Notes: generated from the letters alone by a model not told the origin. A stretch of 64,000 bases of DNA from Melaminivora sp034675505 (GCA_034675505.1 JAUCDD010000002.1:24119-88118), one strand, 5' to 3'. Shown: positions 33,227 through 42,305, counted from the stretch's first letter. A program made the numbers and translations.

Positions 33227-34504
33227 CTACGGCGCCCGCGCCGCCCGGGCCAGCAGCGGCGAGGCCGGCAGCAGCCGGAACGCCGTCGAGGCCAGCGCCA
33301 GCCACGCCGCGATCGCCAGCAGCACGGCGCGGTAGGGCTCCCAGCCCGCCGCCGCCGCCCACGCGGCCACCACCCCGGTGAACCACTGCATCAGCGCCAC
33401 CCCCAGGAACATGGCCGCCGTGAACAGCGACAGCGCCCGCCCCGTCATCTCGCTGGGGTAGGAGGCGCGCACGTCGGCGTACTGCAGCACGCCGTAGCCC
33501 GACAGCAGCCCCATCAGCACGATGACCGCCAGCGCGGCCGCCGGCCCCTGCAGCAAGGCCAGCAGCACGAACAGCCCGGCCATCGCCAGCGACACGCCCG
33601 CCACCCAGGCGCGCCGGCGGCCCACGCCCGGATCGAGGCGGCCGAACAGGGCCGGCACGAACAGCGCCAGCAGCGACAGCACCAGCGCCACGTTGCCGCT
33701 CTCGACCAGCGAGAAGCCGAAGCGCCCGATCAGGAACGGCCCCAGCCACAGCCCGCGCAGCGACAGGAAGGCGGCGTAGCCCGACATGCCCAGCGCCAGG
33801 ATGCCCCAGGTGTGGGGCAGCGCGCACAGGGCGCCCATGCGCACCAGCGACTGCCCCCAGCCCTCGCGCTGCGGCGGCGCCGCCGCTGCCGCGCTGGCGA
33901 TGGGCGGCTCGTGCACGGTGCGAAAGATCAGCAGCCACGACAGCAGCGCCAGCCCCGCCAGTACCCCAAAGCCCGCGCGCCAGCCCCAGTGCTGCACCAC
34001 CCAGGCCAGCGGCGTGCCGGTGAAGATCAGGCCCAGCCCGCCCACGCTCATGCCCATGCCGGAATACAGCGCGAAGCGCTCGGCGGGGAAATGCCGCGCG
34101 ATGAACACCGTCGAGGCGATGAAGGCCGGGGAGCAGCCCACGCCGATCAGCAGCTGCCCGGCCATCAGCCAGCCGTAGCTGGGCGCCAGCGCCGACAGCA
34201 CGCTGCCGGCCACGGCCAGCGCAAACGCCGCCAGCACCGTGCGCCGCAGGCCATACAGGTCCAGGCCGATGCCCATCAGCAGCTGCGCCACGCCGAAGGA
34301 CAGGCCGAACAGCCCGGCGAACGCCCCCAGCGCCTGCCCCGACAGGCTGAACTCGGCCTGCAGGCTGGGCGCCAGCATGGCGGTGACGGTGCGAAAGGCC
34401 TGGCTCAGGGCGAAGGCGGACAGCAGCGCCGCCAGCATCAGCACCAGCGCGGCGTGGGCGCCAGGCGCCGGCTGCGGCGCCTGGCCGCTCATGGGCGCGG
34501 GCAT
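33227..34504 (-). CDS. Major facilitator superfamily transporter
   Basis: A 425-residue, twelve-helix transporter. Motif A-like GIGLDLYGLRRTVLA follows helix 2, LLIGVGCSPAFIASTVFIARHFPAERFA (in two parts) lies in helix 4-5, and FGRLDPGVGRRRAWVAG is the second-half repeat of motif A. The ATG at 34502-34504 is preferred because AGGAG lies five bases upstream; a GTG 15 bases earlier would overlap that site. It is upstream of and on the same strand as comM's convergent partner region, 73 bases after MmgE/PrpD, and may import the acid handled by the CoA cluster. Confidence 0.85.
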   Translation of the reverse strand: MPAPMSGQAPQPAPGAHAALVLMLAALLSAFALSQAFRTVTAMLAPSLQAEFSLSGQALGAFAGLFGLSFGVAQLLMGIGLDLYGLRRTVLAAFALAVAGSVLSALAPSYGWLMAGQLLIGVGCSPAFIASTVFIARHFPAERFALYSGMGMSVGGLGLIFTGTPLAWVVQHWGWRAGFGVLAGLALLSWLLIFRTVHEPPIASAAAAAPPQREGWGQSLVRMGALCALPHTWGILALGMSGYAAFLSLRGLWLGPFLIGRFGFSLVESGNVALVLSLLALFVPALFGRLDPGVGRRRAWVAGVSLAMAGLFVLLALLQGPAAALAVIVLMGLLSGYGVLQYADVRASYPSEMTGRALSLFTAAMFLGVALMQWFTGVVAAWAAAAGWEPYRAVLLAIAAWLALASTAFRLLPASPLLARAARAP

Positions 34505-34577
34505 GGCGGCTCCTGGCACGCCCGGCCGGGCTGCCCGCTGGCGCGCGGGCGCCCGTTGCGCGCCTTGGCGGCGGCCA

Positions 34578-35951
34578 TCACAGCAGGGCGCCCACGCGCG
34601 GCCACTGCGCCACCTGCCACAGGCGTTCGACGGCCGCTTGCGCGTCGGTGGGCGCCACGGCGCCGCCGTACCCCGCCAGCCGCAGCGCCTTGGCGGTGAT
34701 CTCGTCCCGCGCCAGCGTGTTGCCGGGGTCGCCCTTGGGCTCGTCCACGCGGCCTTGCAGGGTGCGCCCGCCAGTGGTCTGCACGGTCACGCGGCCCAGC
34801 CAGCGGCGCGGGTAGGCGCCGTCCACCTCGGGGTCGAGCCGCATGCTGACTTTGCCCCGCAGGGCGACGGTTTCGGGCGCCAGGTATTCGGCATCGAACT
34901 CGGCCAGGCCCGCATGGCCGAAGCGCGCGACCAGCGCCAGCACCGTGCCCATGGAGAACTTCGACTGGTGCACCGTGCTGGGCGAGGCCACCGGGCCCAG
35001 CACGTCGATGGCGCCCTGGTGTACGTGGCACGTAACGTGGGCGATGTCCTGGGGTTTCAGCTGGTGCTCATGCATGACTTGCAGCAGCGCATCGGCCGCC
35101 GGGTGCGTGTGGCGGCACGAGGCGTGCCACTTGAACGAGGTCTCGGCCGTGGCCCAGCGCGTGCCCAGGCCATCGGTGAGGCGCCAGGGGTCGCTGTCTT
35201 GCGACATGCCGGCCGCCAGGCCCTGCGCGCCGGTGAAGATGTCCTGCGCGCCGGTGAATCCATCCTGGGCAAGGTAGGCCGCCATCAGCCCGGCCGCGGC
35301 GGCGTGCGCGGTGTGCAGCTGCTTGCTGTCGGCGGCGGTGCGCAGGAACTCCCACAGCCCGGCGGACTGCGTGCCGGCCGAACCGAAGGCGTGCTGCATC
35401 TGCGCGGGGGACAGCTGCAGCAGCCGGCCCACGGCGGCGGCGGCGGCCAGCGTGCCGGCGGTGGCGGTGGTATGGAAGATTTTGTAGTGGCTGCGGCCGA
35501 GGAACTCGCCCACGCGGATGCCCACTTCGTAGCCCGCGACGCAGGCCGCCATGAGCTGCTCGCCGCTGGCGCCGATGCTCTGCGCCACGGCCAGCGCGGG
35601 CGCAAACACCACGGCAGCGGGGTGGAACACCGAGCCGTTGTGCACGTCGTCCTGCTCGGCCACGTGCGCGGCGGCGGCGTTGGCGAGCGCCGCCATCATG
35701 GGCGAGGTGCTGGCGCCCGGGTGGCCGATGACTTCGCTGGGGCCGCTCGCAGGGCCTTGCGAGCGGGCAAAGCGCGTGATGCTGGCGACAGGCCGGGCGC
35801 GGCAGCCGGCCAGCACGGAGCCGAACCAGTCCACCCACAGGTCTTCGGCGCGGCGCTGCACGGGCGCGGGGATGTCGTGCCAGCGCAGCCCGGCGGCGAA
35901 GCGGGCCAGGGGGTGGATGGAGGCGGTCGGAGAGGGCGGATTTTGGGTCAT
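34578..35951 (-). CDS. MmgE/PrpD family protein
   Basis: A 457-residue member of the 2-methylcitrate dehydratase/cis-aconitate decarboxylase/iminodisuccinate epimerase family. The MmgE/PrpD all-helical domain includes LARFAAGLRWHDIPAPVQRRAEDLWVDW (two parts) and AHVAEQDDVHNGSVFHPAAVVFAPALA, the family active-site region with its conserved Asp-His. The lid domain holds SFKWHASCRHTHPAADALLQ. Family members act on small tri- and dicarboxylates, and the substrate here is unassigned. It is co-oriented with the CaiB, acyl-CoA dehydrogenase and hydratase genes, so a role in an acid-CoA pathway is likely. Confidence 0.88.
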   Translation of the reverse strand: MTQNPPSPTASIHPLARFAAGLRWHDIPAPVQRRAEDLWVDWFGSVLAGCRARPVASITRFARSQGPASGPSEVIGHPGASTSPMMAALANAAAAHVAEQDDVHNGSVFHPAAVVFAPALAVAQSIGASGEQLMAACVAGYEVGIRVGEFLGRSHYKIFHTTATAGTLAAAAAVGRLLQLSPAQMQHAFGSAGTQSAGLWEFLRTAADSKQLHTAHAAAAGLMAAYLAQDGFTGAQDIFTGAQGLAAGMSQDSDPWRLTDGLGTRWATAETSFKWHASCRHTHPAADALLQVMHEHQLKPQDIAHVTCHVHQGAIDVLGPVASPSTVHQSKFSMGTVLALVARFGHAGLAEFDAEYLAPETVALRGKVSMRLDPEVDGAYPRRWLGRVTVQTTGGRTLQGRVDEPKGDPGNTLARDEITAKALRLAGYGGAVAPTDAQAAVERLWQVAQWPRVGALL

Positions 35952-36019
35952 ATCGGGCTCCAGTCCGCATGAATCATGCGGGTAACGCTCACAATTTGAT
36001 AGTGCGCGGCGTTTGGTTT

Positions 36020-36145
36020 CTTGCTCCTTCCCCCTCTGGGGGAAGGCAGGGATGGGGGCCGGCTGGAAATGGGCGTGGTGGTTGCACTGTTCTGGCGCCG
36101 CTGGCCCCCACCCCAGCCCTCCGCCAGAAGGGGGAGGGAGCAAGA
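36020..36145. repeat. C/T-rich inverted repeat pair between MmgE/PrpD and CaiB genes
   Basis: CCTTCCCCCTCTGGGGGAAGG followed by GGGATGGGGGCC (written here in parts), and about 40 bases later its inverse, TGGCCCCCACCCCAGCC ending AGAAGGGGGAGGGAGC. Same element as at 18,258 and 37,365. A partial AT-rich fragment of the other dispersed family (ACAATTTGATAGTGCGCGGCG) lies just before it at 35,991. No gene in this 210-base gap. Confidence 0.62.
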
Positions 36146-36161
36146 GGCGGGACGGCGTGCA

Positions 36162-37331
36162 TCACGGCACCAGTCTGCCCATGCGCGCGTCATCCCAGCC
36201 GAGCTCGGCCAGGATGGCGCGCGTGTGCTCGCCCACGGCCGGCACGGCATCCATGCGCGGCTCGAACGCGCTGCTCGTGCCGGGCGGCAGCAGGGCTGGC
36301 ACCTCGCCCGCCGGCGTGCCCACGCTGCGCCAGCGCCCGCGCGCGGCCAGTTGCGGGTGCGCCCACAGCTCGGCCATGTCGTTCATGCGCGCGTTGGCGA
36401 TTGACGCGGCGTCCAGGCGCTCGATGACCTGTGCGGCGGTCAGCCCGTTGAACACCTCCAGGATCTGCGCCTTGAGCTCGCCCCGGTGCTGGTTGCGCAG
36501 CGCATTGCTGGCAAAGCGCGGGTCGCCTGCCAGCCCGGGCATCTGCAGCACCTGCGCGCAAAAGGCCCGCCACTCGCGCTCGTTCTGCAGGCCCAGCATG
36601 ACGGTGCCGCCATCGCCTGCGGCAAAGGGGCCATACGGGTAGATGCTGGCGTGCGCAGCGCCCGCGCGGGGTGGCGGCGGCGCGCCGTCGAAGGCGTAGT
36701 ACAGCGGATAGCCCATCCACTCGGCCATGGCCTCCAGCATCGACACGTCGATGTGGCTGCCCTCTCCGGTCTTGCCGCGCAGCAGCAGCGCCGACAGGAT
36801 GCTGGAATAGGCGTACATGCCGGCTGCGATGTCGGCCACCGAGATGCCGGCCTTGGCCGGTTCATCCGGCGAGCCGGTGACGGAGAGAAAACCGGCCTCG
36901 CTCTGGATCAGCAGGTCGTAGGCCTTCTTGTCGCGATACGGGCCATCGGCGCCGTAGCCCGAGATGTCGCACACGATCAGGCGCGGGTGCTGCGCGCGCA
37001 GGGCCTCGTATGACAACCCCATGCGCGCCGCCGCACCAGGCGCGAGGTTTTGCACCAGCACGTCGGCCTGCGCCAGCAGCTCCTGCAGCGCAGCCAGCGC
37101 CTCGGGCTGCTTCAAGTCGAGCGCCAGGCTCTCTTTGCTGCGGTTGATCCAGGTGAAGTGCGAGGACTGCCCGCGCACGCGCGTGTCGTAGCCGCGCGCG
37201 AAGTCGCCGCTGCCCGGGCGCTCGACCTTGATGACGCGCGCGCCCAGGTCGGCGAGCTGGCGCGTGCAGAACGGCGCGGCGACGGCGTGCTCCAGGGAGA
37301 TGACGGTGATGCCGTCCAGGGGTCGGGTCAT
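36162..37331 (-). CDS. CaiB/BaiF (class III) CoA-transferase
   Basis: A 389-residue family III CoA-transferase that moves CoA between acids through an aspartyl-CoA intermediate. The N-terminus MTRPLDGITVISLEHAVAAPFCTRQLADLGA and VIKVERPGSGDFARGYD are characteristic. LVQNLAPGAAARMGLSYEAL and CDISGYGADGPYRDKKAYDLLIQSEAG (two parts) carry the catalytic Asp of the KAYDLLIQ motif at about residue 167. Relatives include succinyl-CoA:mesaconate, citramalate and oxalate/formate transferases; the acid is not identifiable here. It lies in a row with the acyl-CoA dehydrogenase and mesaconyl-CoA-hydratase-like genes. Confidence 0.9.
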   Translation of the reverse strand: MTRPLDGITVISLEHAVAAPFCTRQLADLGARVIKVERPGSGDFARGYDTRVRGQSSHFTWINRSKESLALDLKQPEALAALQELLAQADVLVQNLAPGAAARMGLSYEALRAQHPRLIVCDISGYGADGPYRDKKAYDLLIQSEAGFLSVTGSPDEPAKAGISVADIAAGMYAYSSILSALLLRGKTGEGSHIDVSMLEAMAEWMGYPLYYAFDGAPPPPRAGAAHASIYPYGPFAAGDGGTVMLGLQNEREWRAFCAQVLQMPGLAGDPRFASNALRNQHRGELKAQILEVFNGLTAAQVIERLDAASIANARMNDMAELWAHPQLAARGRWRSVGTPAGEVPALLPPGTSSAFEPRMDAVPAVGEHTRAILAELGWDDARMGRLVP

Positions 37332-37364
37332 GGGTCGTTTCGTGTGGGTGGTCCCGAGGGAGTT

Positions 37365-37462
37365 GCTCCCTCCCCCTCTGGGGGAGGGCTGGGGTGGGGG
37401 CCAGCGACGTCACCTCGTCGGGCCGGCCCCCATCCCCCGCCTTCCCCCAGAGGGGGAAGGGG
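37365..37462. repeat. C/T-rich inverted repeat pair between CaiB and acyl-CoA dehydrogenase genes
   Basis: TCCCCCTCTGGGGGAGGGCT then GGGGTGGGGGCC, and 25 bases later GGCCCCCATCCCC with CAGAGGGGGAAGGGG. The arms can fold into a long hairpin between two genes of the same orientation, so it may also act as a partial terminator. Confidence 0.65.
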
Positions 37463-37469
37463 TGAAGAA

Positions 37470-38636
37470 TCAAAACGAGCGCGGCAGCTTCAGCACATGC
37501 TCGGCCACGTACGAAAAAATCAGGTTCGTCGAAATCGGCGCCACCTGGTACAGCCGCGTCTCGCGGAACTTGCGCTCCACGTCGTATTCGCTGGCAAAGC
37601 CAAAGCCGCCGTGGAACTGCAGGCAGGCATTGGCCGCCTCCCAGCTCGCCTTGGCCGCCAGGTATTTGGCCATGTTGGCCTGCGTGCCCATGGGCTGGTG
37701 CGCGTCGAACAGTTCGCACGCCTTCCAGCGCATCAGGTTGGCAGCTTCGACTTCGATGAAGGCCTCGGCGATCGGGAACTGCACGCCCTGGTTCTGGCCG
37801 ATGGGGCGGCCGAACACCACGCGGTCCTTGGCATAGGCCGTGATGCGGTCGATGAACCAGTAGCCGTCGCCGATGCACTCGGCGGCGATCAGCGTGCGCT
37901 CGGCGTTCAGGCCATCCAGGATGTACTTGAAGCCCTTGCCTTCCTCGCCGATCAGGTTCTCTTCGGGGATTTCCAGGTTGTCGAAGAACAGCTCGTTGGT
38001 TTCGTGGTTGACCATGTTGGGGATGGGGCGCACGGTGAGGCCGTTCTTCTCGGCTTCGCGCAGATCAACCATGAAAATCGACATGCCCTCGGATTTTTTC
38101 GTCACCTCGACCAGCGGCGTGGTGCGCGCCAGCAGGATCATCCAGTCCGAGTGCTGCACGCGCGAGATCCAGACCTTCTGGCCGTTGACCACGTAGCGGC
38201 CATCCTTCTTTACGGCGGTGGTCTTGATCTTCGTCGTGTCGGTTCCGGTGGTCGGCTCGGTCACGCCCATGGACTGCAGGCGCCACTCGCCGCTGGCGAT
38301 GCGCGGCAGGTACTTGTCCTTTTGCGCCTTGCTGCCGTGGCGCAGCAGCGTGCCCATGTTGTACATCTGGCCGTGGCAGGCGCCGCTGTTGCCGCCGCAG
38401 CGGTTGATCTCTTCCATGATCACGCTGGCCTCGGTCAGGCCCAGGCCTGAACCGCCGTACTCCTGCGGGATCAGCGCCGCCAGCCAGCCGGCCTGCGTCA
38501 GCGCATCGACGAACTCGGCGGGGTAGGCGCGCTGCGCGTCCACCTTGCGGAAGTACTCGTCGGGGAATTGCCTGCACAGATCGCGGATGGCCTCGCGCAG
38601 CTCGGGGTGGTTGTGGGACAGGGTCTGTTCGATCAT
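37470..38636 (-). CDS. Acyl-CoA dehydrogenase
   Basis: A 388-residue FAD enzyme that introduces a 2,3 double bond into an acyl-CoA. Family signatures are present: LQSMGVTEPTTGTDTTKIKT (ACAD signature 1), VNGQKVWISRVQHSDWMILLART, and FGRPIGQNQGVQFPIAEAFIEVEAA (two parts). Signature 2 is CLQFHGGFGFASEYDVERKFRETRLYQVAPIS in parts. The usual catalytic Glu position in this final helix region (HGGFGFASEYDVER) fits a short/branched-chain or dicarboxylyl-CoA member. It is on the same strand as the CoA-transferase and downstream of the hydratase, suggesting one unit. Confidence 0.92.
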   Translation of the reverse strand: MIEQTLSHNHPELREAIRDLCRQFPDEYFRKVDAQRAYPAEFVDALTQAGWLAALIPQEYGGSGLGLTEASVIMEEINRCGGNSGACHGQMYNMGTLLRHGSKAQKDKYLPRIASGEWRLQSMGVTEPTTGTDTTKIKTTAVKKDGRYVVNGQKVWISRVQHSDWMILLARTTPLVEVTKKSEGMSIFMVDLREAEKNGLTVRPIPNMVNHETNELFFDNLEIPEENLIGEEGKGFKYILDGLNAERTLIAAECIGDGYWFIDRITAYAKDRVVFGRPIGQNQGVQFPIAEAFIEVEAANLMRWKACELFDAHQPMGTQANMAKYLAAKASWEAANACLQFHGGFGFASEYDVERKFRETRLYQVAPISTNLIFSYVAEHVLKLPRSF

Positions 38637-38646
38637 TTTTCGGCGG

Positions 38647-38713
38647 TTTTCAAGTGTTTTGGCCCACTAGCCGGCGTGTCTCAATGAGATACAGCTATGC
38701 ATTTGATAGCTAA
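38647..38713 (+). repeat. Dispersed GCCGGCG...AGCTATC element, copy 6
   Basis: TTTTCAAGTGTTTTGGCC, CACTAGCCGGCGTG, a middle segment, then ACAGCTATGCATTTGATAGC. It fills the 81-base gap between the hydratase-like gene and the acyl-CoA dehydrogenase gene and ends within five bases of the former's stop codon. Confidence 0.72.
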
Positions 38714-38717
38714 TACG

Positions 38718-39614
38718 TCACGCCACCGTGGCCGTGGCCTGCAGGGTCAGCCAGCCTTCGTGGTCCTCTGTCCACAGCTCCACCGCCCGGCCATCGGCCG
38801 ACGGCCGGCCGTTGATGGTGAACGTGTGCAAATCGAAAGTCGGCCGTACGGCGCGAAAGTCAAAACTGAGCAGCTGCGCCCCCGGCATTTCGCTGCGCAG
38901 CAGCTCGATCAGCAGCGTGGCCAGCAGCGGGCCGTGCACCAGCAGGCCGGGGTAGCCCTCGACCTGCGTGGCGTAGCTGCGGTCGTAGTGGATGCGGTGG
39001 CCGTTGAACGTCAGGGCCGAGTAGCGAAACAGCAGCACCGGGTCGGGCTGCACGCTGCGCGACCAGGCCGCCTGGCCCGCCAGCGGCGGCTTTTGCGGCG
39101 CGGGCGCGGGGGCGCCCGGCGCGGGCATGGGGCGATAGACGATGTCTTGCTCTTCAGTGAGCGCCAGGCCGCCGTCATTGGCATAGCGGTGCGCCACCTG
39201 CACGAACAGCAGCTCGCCCGAGCGGCCGCTCTTGTGCACGACCGAGTCGATGGAGGACTCGCGCGTCAGCTGCTGCCCCGCGCGCATCGGGTTGCCGGCC
39301 TCCCATGCCAGCCGCGCGCCGGCCCACATGCGCCGGGGCAGCGGCACGGGCGGCAGGAAGCCGCCGCGCTCCGGAAGCCCGTCCGGCCCGATCTCGCCGC
39401 GCCGCGCCAGCGCCAGGAAGTACAGCCAATGCCACAGCGGCGGCACGGCGTCGCCCTCGGCGCGCGCCGGGTTGTCGCAGCCCAGCGTCGCGGCCAGCGC
39501 GGCCAGCGGCTGCAGGGCGGCGCGGTCGTGCAGGGTTTCGTTCCTGCCTTGCCAGGATTGCAGGTGCGCCAGGGCGGCGGGGCTCAAGGAGAGGGATGAC
39601 GGCAATTCGCGCAT
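38718..39614 (-). CDS. Mesaconyl-CoA-hydratase-like (HTD2/MaoC double-hotdog) protein
   Basis: A 298-residue double-hotdog hydratase. The N-terminal half is FAS1-like dehydratase-like: WHWLYFLALARRGEIGPDGLPERGGFLP in two parts, and RRMWAGARLAWE. The C-terminal MaoC-like half holds FRYSALTFNGHRIHYDRSYA, the hydratase-2 active-site Asp/His motif, and YPGLLVHGPLLATLLIELL. Named relatives are mesaconyl-C4-CoA hydratase and the mitochondrial 3-hydroxyacyl-thioester dehydratase HTD2. The neighbours (CoA-transferase, acyl-CoA dehydrogenase) support hydration of an unsaturated acyl-CoA. The ATG at 39612-39614 starts the conserved region. Confidence 0.85.
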   Translation of the reverse strand: MRELPSSLSLSPAALAHLQSWQGRNETLHDRAALQPLAALAATLGCDNPARAEGDAVPPLWHWLYFLALARRGEIGPDGLPERGGFLPPVPLPRRMWAGARLAWEAGNPMRAGQQLTRESSIDSVVHKSGRSGELLFVQVAHRYANDGGLALTEEQDIVYRPMPAPGAPAPAPQKPPLAGQAAWSRSVQPDPVLLFRYSALTFNGHRIHYDRSYATQVEGYPGLLVHGPLLATLLIELLRSEMPGAQLLSFDFRAVRPTFDLHTFTINGRPSADGRAVELWTEDHEGWLTLQATATVA

Positions 39615-39938
39615 GGCCGCGATGGTCGGCGCTGGCGCGCGCGGGCGCAATCCGCGATTGCGAAAGCGTGCCTTTGGCGGGCATGAACTGCGCCGGCGCT
39701 TCCAGCCAGCCAAAGCCCGGCCTCGCCATCGCCAAATGGCGCGCGCGCCGCTTTGCGGCCATGCTGGGCGGGTGCGCGTGTGCTCGAACCTGCGGCGGCA
39801 GGCTTGCGCCATCATGCGCGACCGGTGCGCTTGGTTCAGCGTGGCGAAGTGCGCGCCCTTCACCACGCGCCGCCAGCGCAACCGGCCCCCATCCCGACCT
39901 TCCCCTGCGGGGAAGGAGCACATCACCAGGAGACATGC
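39615..39938. other. 324-base divergent intergenic region
   Basis: This gap separates the divergent hydratase-like and enoyl-CoA hydratase genes and should hold both promoters. Its last part (39,887-39,923) contains one arm of the C/T-rich repeat (GGCCCCCATCCCGACC...GGGGAAGGAGC). No convincing gene or named operator was seen. Confidence 0.6.
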
Positions 39939-40733
39939 ATGAGCGAACCCGCAGTGCTGACCACGGTCGACAACGGCGTCGGCACCATCACCATGAACCG
40001 CCCGGAAGCGCGCAACGCGCTCAACCAGGACATGCGCCGCGGGCTGGCCGATGCCGTGCGGCAGATGCGCGACGACGCTGATGTACACACGGTGATCATC
40101 ACCGGCGCGGGCGGCGCGTTCTGCTCGGGCGGCGACATCACGCACATGCTCGACACTTCGCAGGCCGGTCTGCCGTGGCGCGAGCGCATCCGCGGCCTGC
40201 ACCAGTGGTTCCCCGATCTGGTGAACCTGGAAAAGCCGGTGATAGCCGCGGTCGATGGCGCGGCCTTTGGCGCCGGCCTGAGCCTGGCGCTGGCGGCGGA
40301 TTTCGTCATCGCCACGCAAAGCGCCACGTTTTGCGCCGTGTTCGGCCGCATCGGCCTGGTGCCCGACCTGGGCTGCATGCACCTGCTGCCGCGCATCGTC
40401 GGCCGGCAAAAGGCCAAGGAGCTGGTCTTCACCGCGCGCGTGGTGAGCGCGCGCGAGGCGCAGCAACTGAACATGGTCTACGCCATCGTGCCGGACGCCG
40501 AAGCCCTGCAGGCTGAGGCGCTGCAGCTGGCGCGGCGCTTTGGCGAGGCGTCGAGCGCCGCCATCGGCATGGCCAAGAACATCATGAACCAGTCCTTCGA
40601 ACTGGACGCGCGCACCCTGGCCGAGATGGAAGCCTACGCGCAGACCATGTGCCGCAGCTCGGCCTACCACCTGGATGCCGTGCAGCGTTTTTCCAGCAAG
40701 GAGCCGCTGCGCTTCGATTGGGATAAGAAGTGA
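39939..40733 (+). CDS. Enoyl-CoA hydratase/isomerase family protein
   Basis: A 264-residue crotonase-fold enzyme. The oxyanion-hole blocks are GAGGAFCSGGDITHML (about 60-75) and KPVIAAVDGAAFGAGLSLALAADFVIA (in two parts, about 100-126). FGRIGLVPDLGCMHLLPRIVG follows, where the second catalytic acid position is Asp rather than Glu. VSAREAQQLNMV is also typical. The ATG at 39939 has AGGAG six bases upstream; an overlapping ATG four bases earlier is out of frame. It is divergent from the hydratase-like gene and upstream of the acetyl-CoA hydrolase-like gene. Confidence 0.9.
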   Translation: MSEPAVLTTVDNGVGTITMNRPEARNALNQDMRRGLADAVRQMRDDADVHTVIITGAGGAFCSGGDITHMLDTSQAGLPWRERIRGLHQWFPDLVNLEKPVIAAVDGAAFGAGLSLALAADFVIATQSATFCAVFGRIGLVPDLGCMHLLPRIVGRQKAKELVFTARVVSAREAQQLNMVYAIVPDAEALQAEALQLARRFGEASSAAIGMAKNIMNQSFELDARTLAEMEAYAQTMCRSSAYHLDAVQRFSSKEPLRFDWDKK

Positions 40734-40971
40734 CCCCCCTGAGTCGCCTGCGGCGCCTCGGTGCAGCCGCCAGAGGCGGCAGCCCTTCGAGCACATCCAG
40801 GCCTGCGCAGGCAGGCCCGGAGCCGCGGCTCTCAGCCCCTGCGGCCGCTGCGCGTCAAGGGGACGACGCCAGTGGACTGGCAAAGCCAGATCCACGGCGT
40901 CTGCTGGGGCGGCCTGCTCCGCGGCCATCGGAGGGGCGCAGCGTGCTCGTCGCGCAGCGTTTCGATTAGAG
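40734..40971. other. 238-base non-coding segment, probable family-specific repeat
   Basis: No gene fits here. The sequence is highly GC-rich with several short inverted repeats (CTGCGGCGCC, CAGAGGCGGCAG, CCTGCGCAGG). It also has a segment GGGGACGACGCC...GGGGCGGCCTGCTCCGCGGCC that resembles gene-end repeats I associate with Comamonadaceae genomes. The following start codon at 40972 has no good ribosome site. Confidence 0.4.
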
Positions 40972-42249
40972 ATGACGAATCTGGCTGAGCAACTGCAATC
41001 ACTGATCCGCCCCGGCGATGCGCTGTGGTGGGGCCAGCTCACGGCCGAGCCGTTGACGCTCACGCGTGCGCTCGTGCAGCAGCGCCATGCCATCGCGCAG
41101 GGCGGGCGGCTGCGCGTGTTCGTCGGCATGGACGCCAGCGGCACGCTGGCGCCCGAGCAGGCCGATGTGTTTGATTTTTTCGGCTACGCCGGCGGCGGCG
41201 CGCATCGCAAGCTGGCGCAGGCGGGCCTGCTGGACATCGTGCCCTGCCACTACTCGCAACTGGCCAGCGCCATCCGCGCCGGCCACTTGCCGGCGGACGT
41301 GGTGCTGCTGCAGGTGTCGGCACCCGACGAGCATGGCCGCCACAGCATCGGCTCGGCCTGCGAGTACCTGCCTGCCGCCATCGAGCGCGCCCGCGTGCTG
41401 CTTGCCGAAGTGCATCCCGAGGTGCCCTTCACCCACGGCGGGCCGACGTTTGCCGCGCATGATTTCGACTTGCTGATCGAAGCCGGGTACGCGCCGTTAA
41501 CCATGCCGCGCAGCGCCGCGGGCGCGGTGGAGCAGGCGATTGCGCGCCACGTCGCCGGCCTGATCGAGGACGGCGCCACGCTGCAACTGGGCATCGGCGC
41601 GCTGCCCAACGCCGTGCTCGACGCCCTGCACGGCCACCGCGACCTGGGCCTGCACAGCGGCGCCGTGCTCGAAGGCGTGGTGGCGCTGGCCGAAGCCGGC
41701 GTACTGACCAACGCGCGCAAGAGCCGCGACGCGGGTGTCAGCGTGGGCGGCATCCTGCTGGGCGGCGCGCCGCTGCGCCGCTGGGCGCACCGCAACGCGC
41801 ACCTTGCGCTGCGCGAGAGCGACTACACGCACGACGCGCAGGTGCTGGCCGAAAGCCACAAGCTGGCGGCCATCAACTCGGCCATCGAGGTCGACCTGAC
41901 GGGCCAGATCAATTCCGAGGTCGCCGGCGGCGTGTACCTGGGCGCGGTGGGCGGGGCAGTGGATTTTTTGCGCGGCGCAGCCAGGAGCCGCGGCGGCCTG
42001 CCCATCGTGGCGCTGCCAGCCACGGCGCGGGGCGCGAGCCGCATCGTGGCGCAGCTGTCCGGCCCGGTCAGCACGCCGCGCAGCGACGCCGGCCTGATCG
42101 TCACCGAGCACGGCGTGGCCGACCTGCGCGGCATGGGCCTGTCGCGCCGCGTGCAGCGCCTGATCGCCATCGCCGCGCCCGAGCACCGCGAGCAGCTGCA
42201 GCGCCAGGCGCATGAGGCGCTGCGCCGCTGCGGAGCGGCGTGGCTCTGA
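40972..42249 (+). CDS. Acetyl-CoA hydrolase/CoA-transferase family protein
   Basis: A 425-residue class I CoA-transferase-like enzyme of the acetyl-CoA hydrolase/4-hydroxybutyrate CoA-transferase group. The N-terminal domain holds GDALWWGQLTAEPLTLTRAL, and ADVVLLQVSAPDEHGRHSIG is the conserved CoA-binding region. GATLQLGIGALPNAVLDAL and the C-terminal AINSAIEVDLTGQINSEVAGG follow, the latter with the catalytic Glu (SAIEVDLTGQ). SDAGLIVTEHGVADLRGMG is also diagnostic. It follows the enoyl-CoA hydratase on the same strand after a 238-base gap. The acid acceptor is unknown. Confidence 0.9.
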   Translation: MTNLAEQLQSLIRPGDALWWGQLTAEPLTLTRALVQQRHAIAQGGRLRVFVGMDASGTLAPEQADVFDFFGYAGGGAHRKLAQAGLLDIVPCHYSQLASAIRAGHLPADVVLLQVSAPDEHGRHSIGSACEYLPAAIERARVLLAEVHPEVPFTHGGPTFAAHDFDLLIEAGYAPLTMPRSAAGAVEQAIARHVAGLIEDGATLQLGIGALPNAVLDALHGHRDLGLHSGAVLEGVVALAEAGVLTNARKSRDAGVSVGGILLGGAPLRRWAHRNAHLALRESDYTHDAQVLAESHKLAAINSAIEVDLTGQINSEVAGGVYLGAVGGAVDFLRGAARSRGGLPIVALPATARGASRIVAQLSGPVSTPRSDAGLIVTEHGVADLRGMGLSRRVQRLIAIAAPEHREQLQRQAHEALRRCGAAWL

Positions 42250-42277
42250 AGGCGCAGGGCGCGCCAGGGCCTTCTCT

Positions 42278-42305
42278 TTCCTTCCTTCCTTCCTTCCCCC
42301 CCCCC
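42278..42305. repeat. (TTCC)5 tract followed by ten C
   Basis: Five TTCC units (42278-42297) run into a ten-C run (42296-42305), in the 88-base gap between convergent genes. It is a microsatellite and a likely site of length error or slippage; it lies outside coding sequence. Confidence 0.85.

Noticed and set aside
42278..42305. Phase-variation switch
   Set aside because: The tract is downstream of both convergent genes and cannot alter a frame or promoter.
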